Part shown: one piece after another, positions 1 to 5,627 of the stretch
Layout of the letters: each line of letters opens with the position of its first letter
Numbering within the stretch: the stretch's first letter is position 1
From: Bacteroidales bacterium
GTDB taxonomy: Bacteria; Bacteroidota; Bacteroidia; Bacteroidales; 4484-276
Assembly (NCBI GenBank): GCA_018400545.1
Contig: JAGYLT010000169.1
Span: 1-5,627, forward strand
DNA: 5,627 nt
Direction of reading: 5' to 3'
Translations under genes and position numbers: made by a program
Notes under the pieces: generated by a model
Told to the model about the DNA's origin: nothing
Databases searched by the model: none
What the model saw: the letters and a program-made list of their open reading frames with translations, nothing else

Positions 1-1
1 C

Positions 2-865
2 GCCCGAAAATCAATCCAACTCATGTCGTATAATTATCCTGCCATCCCTTTCCCCTACCCCAAAATGACTGTTTTTAACGGGCTTAGCGAGATGGAGTAC
101 CCGATGATGGTGAATGATCTTTCGCTGCCGGATCTTTCGGAAACCATCAAACTGACCGCTCATGAAATTTCACATACCTACTTTCCTTTTTTAACCGGAT
201 TGAACGAAACCAAATATGCCTGGATGGACGAGGGTTTGACCAGCTACGGTGAGTCCCTGATCGCAACCGCCATCGACACTGTTGAATATGCAGGGTTTTA
301 TTTTGAAGAAGTGTTTGAAGAAAACAGGGGCCATGATTACGACATGCCGCTTTTTGCCTGCTCGGAATATCTCGTTGGAGAAGTTTATTATTTCAATTCC
401 TATCCCAAAGCCGCCCTGTTTTTCAAAATGCTTCACGAATACCTCGGCAATGAAACCTACCTGAATGCGCTACATGCCTTTGTTGAACGCTGGAAAGGAA
501 AACATCCCACGCCGCATGATTTCATTTTTACTTTTGAGGATGTTACCGGCGAGGACTTATCCTGGTTTATCAATCCGTGGGTTTTTGAATATGGCTATGT
601 TGATTTTTCCGTTGAAAATATCCCGGATTCAGAAATCACAATCAAAAAAATCGGGCATTATCCGGCACCCATTGCGGTGGAAATAAAATATGATACTGGA
701 AATAGCGAAATAAAACATTTCTCTGCGGGAATCTGGAAAACCGGCAATAACACTTTTACGGTTTCCACCAATTTAAACAAGAAAATAAAAGGTGCTAAAC
801 TCCTGAATATTATAGGCCTCGACATTAATCCTGAAAACGATCTAACCGGAAAACCGTTCAACTAA
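2..865 (+). CDS. M1-family zinc metallopeptidase (aminopeptidase N-like), C-terminal part, 5' truncated
   Basis: The reading frame is open to the left edge, so the N-terminal beta domain and any signal peptide lie outside; the ATG at 23 is internal, not a start. Numbering residues from that ATG, a GxMEYP exopeptidase-type motif lies at 20-27 (G-L-S-E-M-E-Y-P). The zinc site HEISH at 47-51 is followed after 18 residues by E70 in WMDEG, giving the full HExxH-x18-E gluzincin signature. E48 is the expected general base. Y127, in a Y-P-K-A-A-L-F-F context, fits the transition-state tyrosine of the family. The core ends near W-V-F-E-Y-G-Y (about 187-193), and residues 200-280 look like the short beta-sandwich that follows it. 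M1 enzymes remove N-terminal residues from peptides; Bacteroidota homologues are often periplasmic or outer-membrane associated, which cannot be judged here. All catalytic residues are present, so an active enzyme is expected. The stop lies 2 bases before the recombinase ATG, suggesting co-transcription. Exact substrate unknown. Confidence 0.92.
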   Translation, partial: ARKSIQLMSYNYPAIPFPYPKMTVFNGLSEMEYPMMVNDLSLPDLSETIKLTAHEISHTYFPFLTGLNETKYAWMDEGLTSYGESLIATAIDTVEYAGFYFEEVFEENRGHDYDMPLFACSEYLVGEVYYFNSYPKAALFFKMLHEYLGNETYLNALHAFVERWKGKHPTPHDFIFTFEDVTGEDLSWFINPWVFEYGYVDFSVENIPDSEITIKKIGHYPAPIAVEIKYDTGNSEIKHFSAGIWKTGNNTFTVSTNLNKKIKGAKLLNIIGLDINPENDLTGKPFN

Positions 866-867
866 TT

Positions 868-1788
868 ATGAACTGGGAAATCCATATCAAAGTTTTCAGG
901 TCGTTTCTGAAGCTGGAAAAATCGCTGTCGGATAATTCGGTTTCTGCCTATGAAGCTGACATTGAAAAGCTCAGGCAGTTTTTGGAAATCAGCCATGAAA
1001 AAATTCCGGGGCCCGAAAAAGTAACTTACCAAAACCTGAAGGACTTTCTTACCTGGCTCACCGACCTGGGCATGAGCGCCACAAGCCAGGCCAGGATTGT
1101 TTCGGGAATCAGGGCCTTTTACCGTTATTTGCTGCTGGAAGACCTCATTAACACCGACCCCACCCAGTTGATCGAATCACCAAAAACCGGCCGGAAACTG
1201 CCGGATACCCTAAGCCGCGAAGAAGTTGAAAAAATGATAGCAGCCGTTGACCTTTCAAAACCGGAGGGCGAAAGAAACCGGGCGATCATCGAAACCCTTT
1301 ATGGTTGCGGATTACGTGTTTCAGAACTCACAAACCTGAAAATTTCCAACCTGCATTTCGACATGGGATTTATGAAAATAACCGGAAAAGGCGACAAAGA
1401 GCGATGGGTGCCGGTGGGAGAGCAGGCCATGGACCAGATTAACCGCTACATGAAGCACGTTCGGGTTCATCTGGAAATTAAAAAAGGAAATGAAGATTTT
1501 TTATTTCTGAACCGCAACGGTGGAAAGCTCACCAGGGTCATGGTTTTTTACGTAGTGAAAAATCTTGCGGAACGTGCCGGCATCAGAAAATCCATCAGTC
1601 CGCACAGCCTCCGCCATTCTTTTGCCACGCACCTGGTGGAAGGCGGCGCCGACTTGCGTGCTGTTCAGGACATGCTGGGCCATGAATCCATAACCACCAC
1701 CGAAATATACACCCACCTCAACCGGCAGTTCCTTCGCGAAACCATCGAGAAATATCATCCTTTTGGCAATAAAAATGAATTACCATAA
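868..1788 (+). CDS. xerD: Site-specific tyrosine recombinase XerD (XerC/XerD family)
   Basis: This complete 306-residue protein has the usual Xer length. Residues 1-90 form the SAM-like core-binding domain, with the typical S-x-x-S-V-x-A-Y-x-x-D-I near 20-32. The catalytic domain holds all six active-site residues: R150 (GCGLRVSEL), K174 (TGKGDKER), H246 and R249 (PHSLRHSFATHL), H272 (LGHESITTTEIYTH) and nucleophile Y281. XerC and XerD act together at dif, with FtsK, to resolve chromosome dimers. The tail after Tyr (H-L-N-R-Q-F-L-R-E-T-I-E-K-Y-H-P) resembles Bacteroidota proteins named XerD. XerD over XerC is a judgement from general resemblance, and a mobile-element integrase is less likely given the length and lack of extra domains. 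The ATG lies 2 bases after the upstream peptidase stop and has no Shine-Dalgarno sequence, so translation is probably coupled to or dependent on the upstream message. No dif site was recognised in the window. Confidence 0.92.
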   Translation: MNWEIHIKVFRSFLKLEKSLSDNSVSAYEADIEKLRQFLEISHEKIPGPEKVTYQNLKDFLTWLTDLGMSATSQARIVSGIRAFYRYLLLEDLINTDPTQLIESPKTGRKLPDTLSREEVEKMIAAVDLSKPEGERNRAIIETLYGCGLRVSELTNLKISNLHFDMGFMKITGKGDKERWVPVGEQAMDQINRYMKHVRVHLEIKKGNEDFLFLNRNGGKLTRVMVFYVVKNLAERAGIRKSISPHSLRHSFATHLVEGGADLRAVQDMLGHESITTTEIYTHLNRQFLRETIEKYHPFGNKNELP

Positions 1789-1824
1789 AGGACGCATTTC
1801 CAAAGAAATTGAAAATTGAAAAAA
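1789..1824. other. Short convergent intergenic gap
   Basis: These 36 A-rich bases separate the recombinase stop from the stop of the second transporter, which comes from the opposite direction. The only dyad is a weak 5-bp A/T-rich one (ATTTC at 1796-1800, GAAAT at 1805-1809). It has no T-run following it on either strand, so I see no intrinsic terminator. Confidence 0.5.
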
Positions 1825-3186
1825 TCAGGCTTTTGAGTTAGAGGGCAAATCCAGCCCGTAACCGGCAGCCTTGTCTTCACGTTTTAAGAGCAACGCAAAC
1901 ACCAATCCGACAACGCCCAAAATAGCGAACATCGCAATGGTTGCAGTGTAATCAAGCACATTTGCATCGGCAGTATTGGAAACATCCAGCAATTCACCTG
2001 CTATGATCGGAAAAAGAAAAAGCCCAAGGTTTTGAACCGAAAACATGGCACCATATGCTGTACCGAGGCCTTTTTCAGGAACAATCTTGGCCACCGCAGG
2101 CCACATGGCTGCCGGGACAAGTGCTATTGCAATTCCAAGAATGATCAGTGGTATTATGGGGTTGAAAGTTGTAAACGCAAAAGTGAGATGAACAAGTGAC
2201 AAAGTAAGCGATCCGAAAATCATCAAACTTGCACTCTTTCCAAATTTATCAACTATCAAGCCGATTAGCGGCGTGGCGACAGCCGTAACCCAATATAAAA
2301 TGGAGGCGATTTTTCCACTTTGCGAGAGGCTCATCCCAAACTTATTTAAAAGAAAATCAGGAGAGAATGATTGGAAAGGAAAAACTGCCGAATAAAAGGT
2401 TACACACAAAATCGTAATATAGATAAACGAACGGTTGGAAAGCAGGGATTTTAAATCTGCCCAACTAAATTTTTCTTCGCCGGCAACCGGTTTACCAATT
2501 TGAATTTGGTTGTCCAGGCGTTTGTCGTAAATCGAATAAACCAAAAACGCCAGAAAGGCTACCAATAGCAACATCGCAGCAAACCAAATGGCGATCGTCC
2601 AATGCGATGCAGATTCGGCAATGTCAGGGGAATAAAATAATGCCAACGCCGATCCAACCCTCGCCAGGCCGATTTTAATGCCAAACGCAGCAGCCAGTTC
2701 CTTCCCCTTAAACCATTTCACAATTACTTTGCTCACCACCACAATGCTGGTTTCGGCACCAAGCCCGAACAGAAACCTGCCCACAACCATGAGTTTCAAT
2801 TCGGGGGTATAGCCGGGTAAAAATGAATTGAAAAATGTATAACCAAATCCACCAGAAGAGTAATATTCACTTGCTCCATAGGCAGTAACCAGTCCACCGG
2901 CAGCCATCAGTCCCACAAACAAGGAACCCGTTCGCCTGATCCCAAGCTTATCCAGGATTACTCCACCCAACACAGCCATCAAAAGGAATGTGTTGGGGAT
3001 GGAATAAGCCGCCACAAACAAACCATAGTCAGAGGATGTGATATTAAAGTTATCCTCCAGCAAACGCTTGAGTGGTGAAATGGCATCATAGAAATAATAA
3101 TTGGCAGATTGCACAAAAGCTATCAGTATCAGAATCGAAAATCTGGTGACTGCTTTATCTTTTAAAATTCCTGGATTCGTGTTCAT
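1825..3186 (-). CDS. MFS transporter, MFSD1-like, second gene of a tandem pair
   Basis: This 453-residue protein is an inner-membrane major facilitator with about 12 helices. By eye they lie near 13-33, 55-76, 87-103, 131-155, 165-185, 197-218, then after a charged central loop (219-250) near 253-275, 290-312, 318-338, 343-365, 374-398 and 414-435. The helix 2-3 loop has a motif A variant, GGVILDKLGIRRTG (74-87), and a repeat of it occurs in the second half as VDKFGK (312-317). Helix 1 has YYFYDAISPL; helix 4 carries a buried-looking E145 and helix 5 R176. These, and WPAVAKIVPEKGLGTAYG (362-379), resemble my memory of eukaryotic MFSD1, a lysosomal dipeptide transporter. The substrate here is not shown by the sequence; peptides are a guess. 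The start aligns gaplessly with the start of its upstream paralogue, from whose stop it is separated by 12 bases, so the two are probably one operon. No Shine-Dalgarno site is seen. Confidence 0.88.
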   Translation of the reverse strand: MNTNPGILKDKAVTRFSILILIAFVQSANYYFYDAISPLKRLLEDNFNITSSDYGLFVAAYSIPNTFLLMAVLGGVILDKLGIRRTGSLFVGLMAAGGLVTAYGASEYYSSGGFGYTFFNSFLPGYTPELKLMVVGRFLFGLGAETSIVVVSKVIVKWFKGKELAAAFGIKIGLARVGSALALFYSPDIAESASHWTIAIWFAAMLLLVAFLAFLVYSIYDKRLDNQIQIGKPVAGEEKFSWADLKSLLSNRSFIYITILCVTFYSAVFPFQSFSPDFLLNKFGMSLSQSGKIASILYWVTAVATPLIGLIVDKFGKSASLMIFGSLTLSLVHLTFAFTTFNPIIPLIILGIAIALVPAAMWPAVAKIVPEKGLGTAYGAMFSVQNLGLFLFPIIAGELLDVSNTADANVLDYTATIAMFAILGVVGLVFALLLKREDKAAGYGLDLPSNSKA

Positions 3187-3198
3187 ATGTTTAAAATC

Positions 3199-4593
3199 TT
3201 ATTCCTGCTCTTCTACCATCTCGTTGGAAGGCAATTCCAGGCCGTAGCCAGATGTTTTATCATCCCATTTCAACAACAAGGCAAAAACAAACCCGATAAT
3301 GCCAAAGCCGGCAAACATCAAAATGGTTTTGGAATATTCCAGTTGGGCGCCCTGGCTTATCATCTCTGAAGTTACGCCGGGATTCGTTATATCCAGCACA
3401 GTACCGGCAAGAATAGGCACGGCAAATAAACCCAGATTCTGCAAGGAAAACATGGCTCCATAGGCAGTTCCAATGCGATGCTCGGGCACAATTTTGGCCA
3501 CGGACGGCCACATGGCAGCAGGCACCAGCGAAAAAGCTATTCCCAGCAACACCATCAAAATGTAAACATTAAAGGTGGTGAAGGTGAACATAAGGTGAAC
3601 AAAAATTAACATGAGCGAGCCATAAATCATAAGGGTAGCCCCTTTGCCGTATTTATCAACAACCCATCCAAAAAGTGGGGTAAACAATACGGTTCCATAG
3701 GGCAACATGGAAGCAATATCACCGGCTGCCTTAGTGGAAAAACCAAACTTGTGATGGAAAAAATCCGGGGCATATTTTAAAAACGGGAACACTGCCGCAT
3801 AAAAGGTTACGCAAAGTGCTGTGATAAACCAAAATGACCGGTTAGTAAATAGTTTTCCGAGATCAGCAATTTTAAATTCCTCATCATTATCCAATAAGCT
3901 GGACTGAGATTTTTCCTGCCTATCCAATTTAACATCATACATAATGTAAACCAGGAAAAACAAAAATCCAATTAAAAGCAGCATAACTGCGAACCAAACA
4001 GGTGCAGCCCAAAAATCGGGCATTACAAGCCTTGGTGAAATATTAAAGGCAAGAGCTGTACCGATTCGGGCAACCCCGAGATTCAGGGCAAATGCCAGGG
4101 CAATTTCATAACCCTTAAACCACTTTACCAAAATTTTACTGGTGACCACAATACTGGTTTCGGCGCCAAGACCAAAAAGCAGCATACCCAGCGACATCAT
4201 TTTAAGTTCGGGTGAATACTCAGGCCAGAATGAACCCATAAAGCCATGGGCAAATCCACCGTTTGCATAATAATCTGTAGTTCCATAAGCCGTAACAAAT
4301 GCACCAATGAGCATAAAAACCGCAAATAAAAGACCGGTTGGCCTGATTCCAAGCTTATCAAGGATAATTCCACCGATAATAGCCATCAACAGGAAAGTAT
4401 TCGGGAAAGCATAAAATCCTGTTACGATACCATAATCCTGCGAACTAAAATTTAACTGTTCCTGCAGCAGATTTTTAAGGGGTGATAAGGCATCGTAGAA
4501 ATAATAGTTGGCTGCCATCAGAAAGCTTACCAACAACATCATCGTCCAGCGGACTGCCGGTTTGTCGCGTAGGGTCTGTTTGATCTTTTCCAT
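3199..4593 (-). CDS. MFS transporter, MFSD1-like, first gene of a tandem pair
   Basis: This 464-residue inner-membrane protein is a paralogue of the next gene downstream. The two align almost without gaps to residue 400. By hand count 52 of the first 100 residues and 30 of residues 361-400 are identical. Shared landmarks at identical positions are YYFYDALSPL (31-40), the motif A variant GGIILDKLGIRPTG (74-87), GLGAETSIVV (141-150, E145), R176, the charged central loop (220-250), VDKYGK (312-317) and WPSVAKIVPEHRIGTAYG (362-379). The C-terminus is longer and acidic, ending V-E-E-Q-E. The WP...VPEH...GTAYG block and the helix 1 motif resemble eukaryotic MFSD1 as I recall it, suggesting a solute, possibly small-peptide, transporter; the substrate is not proven. 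The gene is first in its operon, with a TAnnTTTG-type element 33 bases upstream of the ATG, and is divergent from the secreted protease. Conserved charged residues and an intact frame argue that both copies are functional. Confidence 0.88.
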   Translation of the reverse strand: MEKIKQTLRDKPAVRWTMMLLVSFLMAANYYFYDALSPLKNLLQEQLNFSSQDYGIVTGFYAFPNTFLLMAIIGGIILDKLGIRPTGLLFAVFMLIGAFVTAYGTTDYYANGGFAHGFMGSFWPEYSPELKMMSLGMLLFGLGAETSIVVTSKILVKWFKGYEIALAFALNLGVARIGTALAFNISPRLVMPDFWAAPVWFAVMLLLIGFLFFLVYIMYDVKLDRQEKSQSSLLDNDEEFKIADLGKLFTNRSFWFITALCVTFYAAVFPFLKYAPDFFHHKFGFSTKAAGDIASMLPYGTVLFTPLFGWVVDKYGKGATLMIYGSLMLIFVHLMFTFTTFNVYILMVLLGIAFSLVPAAMWPSVAKIVPEHRIGTAYGAMFSLQNLGLFAVPILAGTVLDITNPGVTSEMISQGAQLEYSKTILMFAGFGIIGFVFALLLKWDDKTSGYGLELPSNEMVEEQE

Positions 4594-4625
4594 AAATCTG
4601 GTTTATTGTGTTGCTGAAAAAGCGC

Positions 4626-4633
4626 CAAATTTA
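4626..4633 (-). promoter_or_regulatory. Candidate Bacteroidota -7 box for the transporter operon
   Basis: Read on the minus strand the bases are TAAATTTG, an exact match to the Bacteroidota consensus TAnnTTTG. It would place transcription start about 25-30 bases before the ATG. The -33 region (about 4651-4656) offers only a weak TTTA/TTTT instead of TTTG, so the call rests on one box and its position. Confidence 0.4.
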
Positions 4634-4722
4634 CAATTTAATGCACAACATAAAAGCATTATCCAATGGGATATCAACAAACCGCAACAATCAATGTGGT
4701 ATCAGAAATTTGTTTTTTTAAT

Positions 4723-4730
4723 TATTTTTG
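4723..4730 (+). promoter_or_regulatory. Candidate Bacteroidota -7 box for the protease gene
   Basis: The bases TATTTTTG match the consensus TAnnTTTG exactly and lie 27 bases before the proposed TTG start, giving a short leader of about 20 bases. No good TTTG is found at the proper -33 distance; the TTTG at 4709-4712 is too close. In this A/T-rich region a chance match is possible. Confidence 0.42.
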
Positions 4731-4757
4731 TACACAAACCCAAAAACATATCATACT

Positions 4758-5627
4758 TTGAAAAATCCAATCCTACTCTTCGCGCTGATGCTGGTTCTTA
4801 TTTTTAGCAATCAGACCATTGTTTTATCACAAATCAGCAATCGCGAATTGCCACCCAGCAAAAGAAACGATATCATTAACGACAATTTCAACACCATAAC
4901 CGTTGATGCTCCGGATGTGGAAAGACTTTTAAAGGAAGATACCTTTACGGATAAATATGGTATCGCCATGCGTTTTGCCCAATCCGTTCCTGCCAACATC
5001 AACCTGATGAAACAGGGAACCTGGCTGAAATTAAATGACGGAAGCCGCATTTGCAGGCTGGCCGTGCATGCCCCCAAAGCGCAGGCCATCATTTTATATT
5101 ATGAAAAATTTCAAATTCCGGACGGTGGAAAGCTATTCTTGTACAACAGCGTAAAAAATCAGTTTGCAGGTGCGTTCACCAGTTTCAACAACAAAAATGG
5201 CGGCCCCTTTGCCACGGAAATGATACAGGGCGAAACCACCATTCTTGAATATCACCAGCCTGCCGGGCGAACAGAAATGCCTGAAATTTTAATGGATGAG
5301 GTGGGCTATGTGTATCGCACCGCCGAACGGATTTTCGGCACAAAGGGTTTTGGCAATTCCGACACCTGCGAGGTAAACGTGAAATGTCCGGAAGGTAATA
5401 TGTGGCAGGACCAGGCAAACGGCGTGGTGCGGATCATTGTAAAACAGGGCAGCAGTTCGGTTTGGTGCTCAGGTTCGCTGGTGAACAATACCAGGCTGGA
5501 TCATAAACAATTTCTCCTGACAGCCGATCATTGCGGGCCAAATGCATCACCCGATGATTATGACAGTTGGATTTTTTACTTCCGTTATCAGGGACCTGAC
5601 TGTGAAAATCCCGGAAGCGATACGGCC
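4758..5627 (+). CDS. Secreted lysyl-endopeptidase-like serine protease, N-terminal part, 3' truncated, TTG start
   Basis: The frame runs 290 codons from TTG 4758 to the right edge without a stop. An in-frame TAA at 4719-4721 bounds it, and no ATG occurs before 4788. Starting at TTG gives a full signal peptide: K2, a hydrophobic core 5-16, and probable cleavage at VLS|Q (24/25). The ATG at 4788 would start inside that core, so TTG is preferred. Residues 25 to about 190 look like a beta-rich propeptide (W89; G-G-P-F-A-T-E-M-I-Q-G-E around 148-159). From about 197 the sequence follows Achromobacter protease I: C204, C210, C237, C259 and C282 match the order and nearly the spacing of its Cys 6, 12, 36, 58 and 80. 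CSGSLVNNT leads to LTADHCG, with catalytic H258. The Asp, Ser and any type IX secretion C-terminal domain lie beyond the edge. Likely an extracellular protein-digesting enzyme; lysine specificity cannot be checked here. Confidence 0.85.
   Translation, partial: MKNPILLFALMLVLIFSNQTIVLSQISNRELPPSKRNDIINDNFNTITVDAPDVERLLKEDTFTDKYGIAMRFAQSVPANINLMKQGTWLKLNDGSRICRLAVHAPKAQAIILYYEKFQIPDGGKLFLYNSVKNQFAGAFTSFNNKNGGPFATEMIQGETTILEYHQPAGRTEMPEILMDEVGYVYRTAERIFGTKGFGNSDTCEVNVKCPEGNMWQDQANGVVRIIVKQGSSSVWCSGSLVNNTRLDHKQFLLTADHCGPNASPDDYDSWIFYFRYQGPDCENPGSDTA

Larger units (their letters stand above)
4594..4757. other. Divergent intergenic region
   Basis: This is a 164-base A/T-rich gap between the first transporter gene (leftward) and the protease gene (rightward). 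It must hold the promoters of both. One TAnnTTTG-type box is visible for each strand and is listed separately. No riboswitch, tRNA or terminator is apparent. Confidence 0.7.

Noticed and set aside
191..436. Minus-strand frame opposite the M1 peptidase
   Set aside because: It is a shadow of the zinc-site region of the peptidase and has no start signal or family match.
868..1788. The recombinase as an integrase marking a mobile element
   Set aside because: Its length and domain content fit chromosomal Xer proteins, and there are no attachment repeats, tRNA gene or phage genes nearby.
1796..1809. ATTTC-CAAA-GAAAT hairpin between convergent genes as a terminator
   Set aside because: The stem is only 5 bp and A/T-rich, and no T-run follows it on either strand.
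3184..3189. CATATG palindrome at the start of the second transporter gene
   Set aside because: A 6-base palindrome at an ATG is expected by chance and has no flanking symmetry.
4508..4807. A 99-codon plus-strand frame across the divergent intergenic region
   Set aside because: It begins inside the antisense of the first transporter gene, crosses both promoter candidates, overlaps the protease signal peptide in another frame, and has no recognisable domain.
4811..5418. Minus-strand frames opposite the protease gene
   Set aside because: They lie antisense to a frame with clear protease homology, and their translations are low-complexity and domain-free.

Overview
The window looks like chromosomal DNA of a Bacteroidota member, probably a free-living or anaerobic protein-degrading type. 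Three things point there. The genes lack Shine-Dalgarno sites, the one well-placed promoter-like motif on each strand fits the Bacteroidota -7 box TAnnTTTG, and the last gene encodes a secreted lysyl-endopeptidase-like protease with a jelly-roll-like prodomain of the kind common in that phylum. Nothing suggests a plasmid, phage or insertion sequence, and I see no tRNA, rRNA or CRISPR array.

Layout from left to right. Positions 2-865 (+) hold the C-terminal part of an M1-family zinc metallopeptidase cut by the left edge. After a 2-base gap, a complete tyrosine recombinase of the XerC/XerD type follows at 868-1788 (+). It converges, across 36 bases with no convincing terminator, on two tandem genes on the minus strand at 4593-3199 and 3186-1825. 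These encode paralogous 12-helix major facilitator transporters that share about half their residues. Both resemble the eukaryotic lysosomal transporter MFSD1 more than the usual bacterial MFS families I can recall. A 164-base divergent intergenic region (4594-4757) carries a candidate promoter element on each strand. From 4758 (+) to the right edge runs the first 290 codons of a secreted lysyl-endopeptidase-like serine protease. It appears to start at TTG, so an ATG-only gene search misses it.

How the genes may work together is inference. Two of the five genes are extracytoplasmic or secreted peptidases, and the transporter pair resembles a family with a known dipeptide transporter, so the region may lean toward peptide use. 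The genes lie in at least three transcription units, and the Xer recombinase is a housekeeping gene, so this is not proof of a system. I do not see a clearly new multi-gene system. The points most worth checking are the MFSD1-like tandem pair and the TTG-started protease.
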